64,000 nt of DNA, taken from the NCBI GenBank assembly GCA_016191165.1, contig JACPPF010000037.1:1-64000 (forward strand), read 5' to 3'. The position numbers and the translations under genes were made by a program. Origin of the DNA: Planctomycetota bacterium. GTDB lineage: Bacteria > Planctomycetota > Planctomycetia > Gemmatales > Gemmataceae. Under the pieces are notes generated by a model. That model saw only the letters and a list, made by a program, of their open reading frames with translations, ran no database searches and was not told the DNA's origin. This document shows, in pieces, positions 1 to 7,353 of the stretch (position 1 is its first letter; each line of letters opens with the position of its first letter).

Positions 1-157
1 AGGCTGGTCGAAAAATCGAGGGAAAAAAAATTTCGCCGCATCAATCCGCTTAAAACTACGTGATCGCTGGGGGAACCGCATTTGCCGACACCGCTGCCGT
101 TAGGAAAAAGAGCGGGACCGCGAACTTCGCAATAGCCTCACTCCGCTATCGTGACAT

Positions 158-186
158 TTGACTTCTTGACTACGTATGTGTAGACT
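158..186 (+). promoter_or_regulatory. candidate sigma70-type promoter of the XRE gene
   Basis: TTGACT at 158-163 and TAGACT at 181-186 are separated by 17 bases and match the -35/-10 consensus at 5/6 and 4/6. The expected transcription start lies at about 193, which is the first base of the following ATG, so the transcript may be leaderless. No Shine-Dalgarno sequence is visible before that ATG. This is inference from sequence alone. Confidence 0.4.
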
Positions 187-192
187 GTTGAT

Positions 193-426
193 ATGCGAAA
201 GACAATACCATCACTGAAAAACATTCGGGATAAGATGCGAGAGGCCGCGAAGGAAAGCGGGATGACCCAGGAAGAAATTGGGGTCGCAATGGGATTTTCC
301 AAATCGGGAGCACGTCAAGCGGTATCACGACTGCTGAGCACGGAATCGGAAACTGACCCCCGACTGACAACAGTGCTTCAATTTGCCACAGCCATTAACT
401 GTTCACTCACCGACATTCTTGAGTGA
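193..426 (+). CDS. small XRE-family helix-turn-helix DNA-binding protein
   Basis: This 77-residue protein is almost entirely one lambda-repressor-like helix-turn-helix fold. Residues 10-35 carry the pattern MREAAKESGMTQEEIGVAMG, in which the TQEEIG segment is the usual entry to the HTH. The end, INCSLTDILE, is the typical last helix of the fold. It probably acts as a stand-alone transcriptional regulator, because no enzymatic or ligand domain is attached. It lacks a visible ribosome binding site, and a promoter-like pair just upstream would give a leaderless message. The next gene is convergent (GtrA), so its target is not evident from context. It could be an antitoxin-like or phage-derived regulator, but nothing nearby supports either. 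Confidence 0.85.
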   Translation: MRKTIPSLKNIRDKMREAAKESGMTQEEIGVAMGFSKSGARQAVSRLLSTESETDPRLTTVLQFATAINCSLTDILE

Positions 427-524
427 GGGTCGGGCCGACGCAATACGTTGCGCCCTGTCCTTATGCGTTGCAAGTCGTCAATGCGTTGCAAAGCCCCATG
501 CGGGCGCTAAACGAAGACGGCGGC

Positions 525-968
525 TTACTTTGCGATCGCATTTTCGTTCCGAAACAACAGGTACTTTCGGCTCAGGAAGTTCCAGGTAAAGGCCAGGCCC
601 ACGGCGCCGACCTTCGCGATTTCGACCGGCAGCCCGGCCCAATCATGAGCGACCAGCACGACAATCCAGGTGATCCCAAGCCCTACCAGGGAGAGGACGG
701 TGAAGACCAGGAAGCCAGCTGCATCGCTCTTGAGCGAGGTCGAAAAGACCCAAACAGAACACAGGACATACTGAAGCACCCCGCCCGCCAGGTAGCCGAG
801 GATCGCCGCCGGCACCGCCGACATGCCCACCAGGCGAATGCAAAGTTCCAGGAGGATGAAATCCACCGCCAGCGCGAGGACGGACGCCGCCAGGGCGCGG
901 GGAACCTGCATGAAGATGCTCTCAACCGGGTCGGCGACCCACCGTTTCAGCTTCAAAGCGACAAACAT
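525..968 (-). CDS. GtrA family membrane protein
   Basis: The 147-residue protein has four hydrophobic segments (about residues 27-48, 52-75, 87-108 and 116-135) and ends in the basic, aromatic tail NFLSRKYLLFRNE. That FxxxRKxxFR-type tail is characteristic of GtrA/DPMS-related proteins. Family members are thought to help move polyprenyl-phosphate-linked sugars across the cytoplasmic membrane during polysaccharide or teichoic-acid glycosylation. No glycosyltransferase partner is adjacent; the closest is the GT4 enzyme at 4320-5462. The gene converges on the XRE gene and is divergent from the DUF1080 gene, with a palindromic repeat in the divergent spacer. Confidence 0.88.
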   Translation of the reverse strand: MFVALKLKRWVADPVESIFMQVPRALAASVLALAVDFILLELCIRLVGMSAVPAAILGYLAGGVLQYVLCSVWVFSTSLKSDAAGFLVFTVLSLVGLGITWIVVLVAHDWAGLPVEIAKVGAVGLAFTWNFLSRKYLLFRNENAIAK

Positions 969-1037
969 GACAACACCTCCGCCGGGGTTTTGGGCTCACG
1001 AAACTATAGGTCACGATCCCGCCAGGCGAGGAAAATT

Positions 1038-1088
1038 TCCGAGCCTGAGCGCCCGGAAGGGTCTCCCAGCTGGCGCTCGGGCTCGGAT
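1038..1088. repeat. palindromic repeat, family A
   Basis: The arms are TCCGAGCCTGAGCGCC and GGCGCTCGGGCTCGGA, complementary at 15 of 16 positions. It lies in the divergent spacer between the GtrA gene and the DUF1080 gene, so it is not positioned as a terminator. Related copies occur at 2382-2457, 23970-23998, 33490-33540 and 36057-36105. Confidence 0.8.
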
Positions 1089-1174
1089 GTGACAATCCTG
1101 GGCGCGCGGACTACAATCCTCCATGCACTGCGGTCCGCGTCATCAAACCTACCCCGCACCGGAGGACCCCGTTC

Positions 1175-2371
1175 ATGCACCGCCTCATCACCCTGCTTGC
1201 CCTGCTCCTGTTTAGCGCGAACTCCGCCCACGCCCAGGATGGATTCAAGCCCCTCTTCAACGGCAAGGACCTCGCCGGCTGGCATAACGTCAACTGCGCG
1301 CCCAGCACCTGGTTCGTCAAGGACAAGATGATCATCACCACCGGCAAGCCCACGGGCTATCTCCGCACGGATCGGCAGTATGAGAACTTCATCCTCGAAT
1401 TCGAATGGCTCCACGCCCCGAAGAAGATTCGCGACAAGGAAGTCACGAGAAAATCGGGCGAACTCCTGGTCCACGAGGGCAACGTTGGCAACTCCGGAAT
1501 GTTCGTCTGGGGTGATCCTTTGCCGGCCGTCGGCACCGGCTACACGCGCAGCATCGAGGTCCAGGTGCTCGTCGGCCTGCGCTCCACCGTCGCGAAAACC
1601 GGCGCGACCGGCTACACCAGCCACGGCGACCTCTTCAGCATCCACGGCGCCAAATGCAGGCCGGACCGCGCGCATCCCCTGAAATGGGAGCGCTGTCTGC
1701 CCAGCGAAAACCGCTGCAAGGGCGAATACGAATGGAACCACTACCGCGTCACCGCCAACAACGGCGTGCTGAAACTGGCTGTCAACGGCAAGGAAGTCTC
1801 CGGCGTTTCCCAAAGCAACCCACGCAAAGGCTACCTCGCGCTCGAATCCGAAGGCTCGGAGTGCCGCTTCAAGAACCTCAAGATCAAGGAACTGCCGAGC
1901 ACCAACCCGAAGCCCAACGAAATCTGCGACGTGGATAAGGGCTGGAAGTGCGTCTTCACCGGCCTTGACCTGAACGGCTGGAAAGCGACCGACGAGCACA
2001 AGACCCACTGGAAAATGAGCGACGGTGTTCTCAATTACAATGGCAAAGGCGGCGAGACAGAATCGGTCTTGTGGAGCGAGAAATCCTATGGTGATTTCGA
2101 ATTGGTTTGCGACTCCAAACCGGGCGGCGTCATCTTCATGCGCGGCAGCCGCGTCACCGGGATCGTGGCTGGTCGCGCGGAAAAGGGTTGGAGCCGGGCC
2201 GTGCTTCGAGTGAAGGGCAACACCTACCGCATCATCATCGATGGCAAAGATGTAACGGATGTCGGCCAGCTGGAAAAAGGCGCGGCCAAGTCTGGCCCAA
2301 TCGCTCTCGCAGGTGAAAACGCGGTCCAGTTCCGCAACGTCTTCATCCGCGAGTTGAAACGGGGCGAGTGA
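1175..2371 (+). CDS. secreted protein with two DUF1080 (3-keto-disaccharide hydrolase-type) domains
   Basis: A signal peptide (MHRLITLLALLLFSANSAHA) precedes two tandem jelly-roll domains. The first, at about residues 23-245, begins GFKPLFNGKDLAGWHNV, and the second, at about 262-395, begins KCVFTGLDLNGWKATDE. The FNG(K)DLxGW opening is the hallmark of DUF1080, a concanavalin-like fold. Some members hydrolyse 3-keto-glycosides and others may only bind sugars. Planctomycetes carry many copies. I infer a periplasmic or extracellular role in carbohydrate handling. The gene is monocistronic and is followed by a palindrome shared with the convergent DUF1571 gene. Two-domain copies are less common than single-domain ones. 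Confidence 0.9.
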   Translation: MHRLITLLALLLFSANSAHAQDGFKPLFNGKDLAGWHNVNCAPSTWFVKDKMIITTGKPTGYLRTDRQYENFILEFEWLHAPKKIRDKEVTRKSGELLVHEGNVGNSGMFVWGDPLPAVGTGYTRSIEVQVLVGLRSTVAKTGATGYTSHGDLFSIHGAKCRPDRAHPLKWERCLPSENRCKGEYEWNHYRVTANNGVLKLAVNGKEVSGVSQSNPRKGYLALESEGSECRFKNLKIKELPSTNPKPNEICDVDKGWKCVFTGLDLNGWKATDEHKTHWKMSDGVLNYNGKGGETESVLWSEKSYGDFELVCDSKPGGVIFMRGSRVTGIVAGRAEKGWSRAVLRVKGNTYRIIIDGKDVTDVGQLEKGAAKSGPIALAGENAVQFRNVFIRELKRGE

Positions 2372-2380
2372 TCTGAAGTT

Positions 2381-2457
2381 TTCCGAGCATGAGCCCAAGC
2401 GAACGGCTGAACAAACGGTTGCCCTTTGCCCTTCGCTGGCGCTCAGGCTCGGAAGGC
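2381..2457. terminator. palindromic repeat family A at a convergent junction, possible bidirectional terminator
   Basis: The arm at 2385-2405 pairs with the arm at 2436-2456 at 18 of 21 positions, with a loop of about 30 bases. It lies between the stops of the DUF1080 gene (+) and the DUF1571 gene (-), where a bidirectional terminator would be expected. No strong U-tract is present, so the terminator role is inferred. Confidence 0.5.
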
Positions 2458-2488
2458 GTGATGAATCGCCGCGCCGCCGCAAGCGCCG

Positions 2489-3427
2489 TTAGAGCTTCTT
2501 TTGCGTGAACTGTCTCGCATCGAATTGGGGATTGAGGTCGATGACCCGGAAGAAATACTCCGCGATCAGGTTGCCCTCGGTGTCTTTCAGCACCGAACCG
2601 ACTTGCATGAGCATTTCCCGGTCGATGTAGATCGTTAACTCGTTCAGTTTCTCTTCCTTGTCGAGATCGGTTTCCCAGTCCTTGGGATCGTACGGCGAAC
2701 GCACGAACTTGTAGCAAAGGCGCTCTCCCACCTGCGACAGCGGAACGATGCCTTCATAACGCACGCTCAGTGTGCCGATTTGTTGCGCTTTCTTCATGGC
2801 GTTGACGGTATTCTCCGCGCCCTTGAAGATGCCGAATTCCCTGATCGTGAATCGACTGGTCGCCAGGGCTTCGGGGTCATCAGTGCGCCGTGAGATCAGC
2901 AGCGGGCTTTCAAAACGGCCGAACATGATGCGGGCCACCAGCTTGTCGTCGTTTTCTCCCTGCACGTACAGCGTGCGAATCGCTCGGGCCCGGCCTTCGA
3001 GCCAGTTCATGTGCACACTGAACGGCTTCTCGCGGAAATGAGCGACGATTTTTTCCTTGGGCCTGAGCTTGCCCTGCACGCGCTCTTGCTTGAGGAAAAG
3101 AACGCGATAGCCCGCCACTTCCTTCTTGTAATGTTCAAGGCAATGTTCGAGAAACGCCAGCGGCCTGGTCCTGGCCAGGTCGTCCATGACTTTCGTCCGC
3201 TGCTCGCCGATGTCGCGCAACGGGCCCCAGGGAATCGCGCCGGGAAACGCCTGGCCCGGCAGAAACGCCAGCGAACCAAGAACGAGCCGTTCGTCCTGTG
3301 TCAGCGGCGGCGGCCCTGGGTTCGGAATATTTAAGTTCGGGGGCAGGCAAACGTCACGGTCGTCGCGGAGAAAGGGATAAGCGGCGAGCGGGCTAAGCAG
3401 TAGCAAGCCCAGGAGGAGTTTTTTCAT
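2489..3427 (-). CDS. secreted DUF1571 domain protein
   Basis: The 312-residue product begins with a signal peptide (MKKLLLGLLLLSPLAAYPF). After a proline-rich linker, the region from about residue 100 onward (LEHCLEHYKKEVAGYRVLFLKQERVQG) matches my recollection of DUF1571, a family common in planctomycetes. The domain has a LolA-like pattern: strands describing a small protein (PFSVHMNWLEGRARAIRTLYV) and a late element with VIDLNPQFDARQF. If LolA-like, it may carry or measure lipoprotein or lipid at the envelope, but the function is not established. The start is supported by GAGGATCGG upstream and a candidate promoter. It is convergent with the DUF1080 gene. Confidence 0.82.
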   Translation of the reverse strand: MKKLLLGLLLLSPLAAYPFLRDDRDVCLPPNLNIPNPGPPPLTQDERLVLGSLAFLPGQAFPGAIPWGPLRDIGEQRTKVMDDLARTRPLAFLEHCLEHYKKEVAGYRVLFLKQERVQGKLRPKEKIVAHFREKPFSVHMNWLEGRARAIRTLYVQGENDDKLVARIMFGRFESPLLISRRTDDPEALATSRFTIREFGIFKGAENTVNAMKKAQQIGTLSVRYEGIVPLSQVGERLCYKFVRSPYDPKDWETDLDKEEKLNELTIYIDREMLMQVGSVLKDTEGNLIAEYFFRVIDLNPQFDARQFTQKKL

Positions 3428-3472
3428 CGTCCGATCCTCGGAAAGAAGCGCCCCGGTCCTTGGTGTAGGTTT

Positions 3473-3502
3473 AGTTTAACCTGTTTTACACCTGCCGGTC
3501 AA
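3473..3502 (-). promoter_or_regulatory. candidate promoter of the DUF1571 gene
   Basis: On the minus strand, TTGACC (3502-3497) and TAAACT (3478-3473) are spaced by 18 bases, about 45 bases before the start codon at 3427. The match to the sigma70 consensus is 5/6 and 4/6. Sequence inference only. Confidence 0.4.
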
Positions 3503-3677
3503 TTACAGTGCAGATTGTCCCGAAAAATTCGACGTTTTTCGGGATGCTGCAACGATTAGGCAATTGTGGCAAAGAGACCGCAAGTCTTGCCCATTTCATC
3601 CATTTTATCGTTGAAATCGGTTGTGACATCTGGGAGAATAATGCTGCCAGCATCATTCATTTGGTGGGGAGCGTGCC

Positions 3678-4277
3678 ATGACGATTGTACTCTCTTTGGT
3701 TTTGCGGTTCGCCTTCGCAGCCCTGACGGCTTCGTCGGTCCACGGCGGTTGGTATCCAGCGTTTCCAATGCCCGATTGCGTCACTTTTGAAGCGCGTCAG
3801 GTCGTTTCCTACCGGCCCGAATGGCGGGAGGAGCGAATCCCGTGCGTGGTGCCGAGCGTGAGCTATCGCAAGGTCGTGACGCCGGTGGCGACCTGGGTAT
3901 GGAAACTGAAGCAATTTGACGAGCGAGTACGGACATCGTACTACACGCCGGTGCCGCGCGAGGTGGAACGGGAGGCGGCGCGTTGCGTGATGGTCCCGAT
4001 CATGGTGATCGACCCCTGCACGGGTTGCTGTTTCGCGTCGTGTTATCCGCACTGGGTGCGGGAGCGGGTTCGCTGTGTCGAGGTCGATTATCGCCGGGAG
4101 GAACGCGATGTGGACGTGCGCGTCAGCCGCTGGGTGCAGGAGTACCAGATGGTCGATCAGGTGAGCTACGTCCCCGAGGTGACGCAAATACAAACCTGGA
4201 CGGTCCGGCGTTATTGCGTGTGGGTTCCGTGTCAAACGACGGTGATCGTGCCGGTGTATCGTGTCCAGCAGCCCTGA
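3678..4277 (+). CDS. secreted YRV-rich protein of unknown function
   Basis: The 199-residue product has an N-terminal hydrophobic signal ending near VHG. The rest is built of loosely repeated segments rich in Tyr, Arg, Val and Glu (VSYRPEWREERIPCVV, SYRKVVTPVATWVW, RTSYYTPVPREVERE, VSYVPEVTQIQTWTV). A Cys cluster, DPCTGCCFASCYPHW, is near residues 110-125. Planctomycete genomes carry many secreted proteins with such repeated V-x-Y motifs, and they probably form beta-rich envelope or appendage material, although I know of no assigned function. It is flanked by a family B hairpin directly after the stop. Alternative: a structural crust or matrix protein. The coding call is supported by the signal peptide and the repeated periodicity. 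Confidence 0.72.
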   Translation: MTIVLSLVLRFAFAALTASSVHGGWYPAFPMPDCVTFEARQVVSYRPEWREERIPCVVPSVSYRKVVTPVATWVWKLKQFDERVRTSYYTPVPREVEREAARCVMVPIMVIDPCTGCCFASCYPHWVRERVRCVEVDYRREERDVDVRVSRWVQEYQMVDQVSYVPEVTQIQTWTVRRYCVWVPCQTTVIVPVYRVQQP

Positions 4278-4285
4278 CCGGCAAG

Positions 4286-4314
4286 CCCCAGGATGAGCGC
4301 AGCGAATCCTGGGG
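4286..4314. repeat. hairpin repeat, family B (conserved 11-nt loop)
   Basis: A perfect 9-bp stem, CCCCAGGAT/ATCCTGGGG, encloses the loop GAGCGCAGCGA. It sits between the convergent 3678-4277 gene and the GT4 gene, 9 bases after the former's stop, so it may terminate transcription. The same loop with different stems occurs at 30985-31023 (opposite strand) and, with one change, at 34267-34291. Confidence 0.8.
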
Positions 4315-4319
4315 ATCGG

Positions 4320-5462
4320 TCACGCCGCCGCCCGCGCGCAGCCTCCCATCACACTTTCCACATACGCGAACAGTTCGTCCTCGTAGCGCTCCGCCCGAAA
4401 TCGCAGGGCATGCGCACGCAGATGGCGCGGGTCGCAGGCGTCGCGGTGTCGCTCGAATTGCTCAAGAGTCGCTGCGAGGCTGTCAACGGATTGCTCTTCA
4501 AACCAAAACCCGGTGGCCTCAGGTCGCGGCCAGGGAATGACGGTCTCGGTCGCTCCCCCTCGGCCAAACGCGATCACGGGAGTACCGCACGCCTGCGCCT
4601 CGACCGGCACGATACCGAAATCTTCTTCGCCGGGGAACAGCAGCGCCTGGCAGCGGCGCAAATGATCGCGCACCACGTCGTCAGGCTGCCAGCCCAGGAA
4701 CTGAATCTTGTCATCCGCCAGATGCCGCAACTTCTTCTCGTCCTGGCCGGAGCCAATCACCACCAGCTTTCGCCCAAGTTTGCGACAAGCGTCGATCGCC
4801 AGATCGAGCCGTTTGTACGGCGCGAACGCGGAGAGGATCAGATAGTAGTTCTCTCGTGGCACATCGGCGGGTGCGTAAAATCGAGTATCGACCGGCGGAT
4901 AGATGACCACACTGTCGCGATCGTAGCATTCGCGTATTCGCTGACGAACGGTGTCGCTGATGGCGATGAAGTGCGTCACGCCGTCCGCGGTGCGGCGATC
5001 CCATTCGCGCAAGCGGTTGAGAATGCGCACGGCCAGCGCGGATTTCAGATCGTACCAGCGCCGGTCGCGGAAGTAGGAACCCTGCATATGCCAGGCGTAA
5101 CGCATCGGCGTGTAGCAATAGCAAAAGTGCAACGCACCCGGGGGCGCCTGCACTCCCTTGGCCACGCAGTGGCTGGAACTCAGGACTAGATCGCAATCGG
5201 GCAGCTTCCACCCGACCGCCCAGGGCATCAACGGCAGCAAGTAGCGGTAGTAGCGATCCACGCGCGGCAACTGGTTCAGGAAGCTGGTGACGATGGGATG
5301 ATTCTCGATCGTCGCGCTGACGGAGCCGCGTTTGTGGATCAACGTGTGGAGCGGCGCCTCGGGCCAGCGCCGGCACATTGCCTCCAGACACTTCTCGCCG
5401 CCGCGCATGCCGGTGAGCCAATCGTGAATCAAGACGACTCGTGATGACTTGTTAGCGTCCAT
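4320..5462 (-). CDS. GT4-family glycosyltransferase
   Basis: This 380-residue GT-B enzyme has an N-terminal acceptor domain with VVLIHDWLTGMRGGEK (the glycine-rich loop of GT4 enzymes) and a C-terminal nucleotide-sugar domain. The latter shows ILSAFAPYKRLDLAIDA near residues 211-227, VVIGSGQDEKKL, and the E-x7-E retaining motif in FPGEEDFGIVPVEAQACGTPV near residues 275-295. It should transfer a sugar from an NDP-sugar to a polysaccharide or lipid-linked acceptor in the cytoplasm. The protein resembles mannosyl- or rhamnosyltransferases of exopolysaccharide clusters (WcaI/WbaZ type), but no other polysaccharide genes are adjacent. It is convergent with the YRV-rich gene. Confidence 0.92.
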   Translation of the reverse strand: MDANKSSRVVLIHDWLTGMRGGEKCLEAMCRRWPEAPLHTLIHKRGSVSATIENHPIVTSFLNQLPRVDRYYRYLLPLMPWAVGWKLPDCDLVLSSSHCVAKGVQAPPGALHFCYCYTPMRYAWHMQGSYFRDRRWYDLKSALAVRILNRLREWDRRTADGVTHFIAISDTVRQRIRECYDRDSVVIYPPVDTRFYAPADVPRENYYLILSAFAPYKRLDLAIDACRKLGRKLVVIGSGQDEKKLRHLADDKIQFLGWQPDDVVRDHLRRCQALLFPGEEDFGIVPVEAQACGTPVIAFGRGGATETVIPWPRPEATGFWFEEQSVDSLAATLEQFERHRDACDPRHLRAHALRFRAERYEDELFAYVESVMGGCARAAA

Positions 5463-5828
5463 GCAAGGGTTCCAGATTGTTAAGCGGCTCGCCCTTGGCG
5501 ACCGGGCGCCGCAGCGCTCCCCTGCGGGTCGCGGCTAGACGAGGATATTGGCATGCGCCACTTTAACCGCTCGTCGATTTTTCGCCTAGTCGAAGTTCGC
5601 TTTTTGTTTGCATTCCCACGGTTTTCGCTATCAAATATTTCACAGCAACCCCATTCGCCAAGGAGTATTTCATGCGACGAAGTCTGTGCATCGCGTTCGA
5701 CAACCTCAAGATCACGCCGCGGCGATAGCGCCAACCCCAAGCCCGCAGCCGAGAGGCTGCGGGATCCCTTTGCGCCGCGCCTTGATTATGACATAATAGC
5801 CTCATCAACCAGTTCCAGGAGTTTGCGC
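5463..5828. other. 366-bp divergent spacer with degenerate repeats and one perfect hairpin
   Basis: No gene is supported here. 5478-5505 resembles the family D hairpin found at 10990-11020 (CGGCTCGCC/TTGGCGA core). 5510-5536 resembles one arm of the repeat at 57805-57863 (AGCCGCGACC, GGGAGCG). A perfect hairpin lies at 5742-5763. The AGGAG at about 5816-5820 is the ribosome binding site of the DUF4058 gene. Confidence 0.6.
5742..5763. repeat. perfect hairpin with GAGA tetraloop
   Basis: CCCGCAGCC and GGCTGCGGG form a perfect 9-bp stem around the loop GAGA. It lies 65 bases before the DUF4058 start. It could be a 5'-leader structure or a terminator without a T-run. Confidence 0.6.
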
Positions 5829-6626
5829 ATGCCGAGTCCGTTTCCGGGCATGGATCCTTTCCTTGAAGAGCCGGCAATCTGGCCCACGGTTCATCAAGGT
5901 CTGATTTCGTTGGCGTGGATGGAATTGAATCGCCACCTGCCACACGGCTACGTGGCCACAATCGAGGAGCGTGTCTTCCTGATCGAACCGCCGCGGACGC
6001 GCTATCCCGATGTTCATGTCGTGAAGCACCCACGCCAGACGGCTCGTATTGGTTCCGGCGCCGCGGCGGTCGCCGTTCTGGACGCTGATCCCGCCCTGGA
6101 CATCGAATTCCCGCCAGCGGAATTTCGGGAGCCGTTCATCGAGATTCATCTGGCGCGAAAACCCGGCACGCTGATTGCGGTTCTGGAAGTCCTGAGTCCG
6201 ACCAACAAGAAACCAGGCGAAGGCCGCGATTTGTATCTCGAAAAGCAAGAGGAGCTTCGCACGAGCAAGACGCATCTCATCGAGATCGATCTGCTTCGTG
6301 CCGGGCAGCATACCGTCATGGTGCCGCGCGATCGGCTCGACGAAAACGGCTGGGATTATTTGATCTGTCTGCACAAGGGCGGCTGGCGCAACAAGTTTCG
6401 CGTGTGGCCCCGGGCCCTGCCCGAGCGGCTGCCTCGCTTTGAAATTCCCTTGGCGGGAACCGACGTCGACGTGATCATGGATCTGCAAGCCCTTGTGGAC
6501 CAGTGTTACGACGCTGGCCGATTTGACGAGCGCATCGACTATCGCGGCCAATGCCCGCCGCCGCTCACGAAAAAAAACGCCAAGTGGATTGACGAATTGC
6601 TGCGCAAGAAGAAGCGGTTGAAATGA
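5829..6626 (+). CDS. DUF4058 family protein
   Basis: The start is placed at 5829 because DUF4058 proteins begin MPSPFPGMDPxLE, which is exactly what follows, and AGGAG lies 9 bases upstream; an in-frame extension to 5553 is non-coding. The 265-residue protein contains FIEIHLARKPGTLIAVLEVLSP and KTHLIEIDLLR, the conserved blocks of the family. The E-x-LSPxNK and EIDLLR arrangement suggests a PD-(D/E)XK-like nuclease fold, but I do not know of biochemical evidence. The family is abundant in planctomycetes and cyanobacteria and has no assigned role. It is a single gene, 133 bases before the next one. Confidence 0.93.
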   Translation: MPSPFPGMDPFLEEPAIWPTVHQGLISLAWMELNRHLPHGYVATIEERVFLIEPPRTRYPDVHVVKHPRQTARIGSGAAAVAVLDADPALDIEFPPAEFREPFIEIHLARKPGTLIAVLEVLSPTNKKPGEGRDLYLEKQEELRTSKTHLIEIDLLRAGQHTVMVPRDRLDENGWDYLICLHKGGWRNKFRVWPRALPERLPRFEIPLAGTDVDVIMDLQALVDQCYDAGRFDERIDYRGQCPPPLTKKNAKWIDELLRKKKRLK

Positions 6627-6759
6627 TTGACGCCGCGCCGGCCGGTGCGATTCGTGGCAATCCCCTTGCTTTGATCCCGCGCTCCCTTATACTGATTGAC
6701 GAGCGAAAATCCCCCCAAACAGAACACCTTTTTGACCGATTCCGAAAGGAGCACTCCCA

Positions 6760-7272
6760 ATGTCGCTTCAGAAAATCGCCATCGCCCTGGGCTGCGCCGG
6801 CTGCCTCATCATCACCGCCGTCAGCGCCAAGGACATCCTTTTCCCCCAGATGACGCCCGACAAGGGAACCTACGAAAAGCCATTCGGCAAGCTCGGCAAG
6901 AAGACCAAGGCGCCGTGGAGCGCCACCACGCTCGCCGCAGGCGTCAACGGCAAGCCGCTCAAGGGCAAGGTCGTCACCGTCGTCGGCGAAATCATCGATT
7001 TCTCCTGCTACACCCAGCTTGGCAAACACGGCACGAAACATCGCGACTGCGGCCAAAAATGCCTGAAGAACGGCCAGCCCATCGGCCTGTTGGCGAAAGA
7101 CGGCACGGTCTATCTGCTGATGGACGAGGAACACGATCAACGCCGTGACGGGCTCACCACCTTCCGCACCGCGGCCATCGAAAATATGGCCTATGTCATG
7201 GAAGTCACCGGCACGCTCTCCGAATTCAAGGGACTGAACGCCCTGTACGTTCGCGGTTATCTCAAGAAGTAA
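6760..7272 (+). CDS. secreted Cys-rich OB-fold-like protein
   Basis: The 170-residue product has a signal peptide (MSLQKIAIALGCAGCLIITAVSA). The core (VVTVVGEIIDFSCYTQLG, then KHRDCGQKCLKNGQPIGLLAKDGTVYLLM) has the pattern G-x-hhD-x-x-C...H..C...C..G.P.Ghh...G.hY.h. I recognise this from secreted bacterial proteins annotated as DUF5818-like or OB-fold, though I cannot confirm the family. The conserved Cys/His set could bind a metal or heme, or form disulfides. It stands 81 bases before a cytochrome c peroxidase gene on the same strand, which makes a redox or metal role plausible but unproven. AAAGGAG precedes the ATG. Confidence 0.78.
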   Translation: MSLQKIAIALGCAGCLIITAVSAKDILFPQMTPDKGTYEKPFGKLGKKTKAPWSATTLAAGVNGKPLKGKVVTVVGEIIDFSCYTQLGKHGTKHRDCGQKCLKNGQPIGLLAKDGTVYLLMDEEHDQRRDGLTTFRTAAIENMAYVMEVTGTLSEFKGLNALYVRGYLKK

Positions 7273-7288
7273 TTCCGAAGGCCGTTTA

Positions 7289-7325
7289 CGTTTAGCGCTC
7301 GTGCGACGCCTGCGGGCGCTAAACG
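7289..7325. repeat. inverted repeat before the peroxidase gene
   Basis: CGTTTAGCGC (7289-7298) and GCGCTAAACG (7316-7325) are perfect 10-bp arms with a 17-base loop. A solo arm (GGGCGCTAAACG) occurs at 501-512. It may be a terminator for the upstream gene or a leader structure for the next. Confidence 0.7.
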
Positions 7326-7353
7326 AATGTTTTTGCGACGGGGGGACCTTTTC

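Noticed and set aside
1004-2482. 492-residue minus-strand open frame across the DUF1080 gene
   Set aside because: It is the antisense of a clear plus-strand gene; its sequence is low-complexity Ala/Val/Asp with no motif, as expected in GC-rich DNA.
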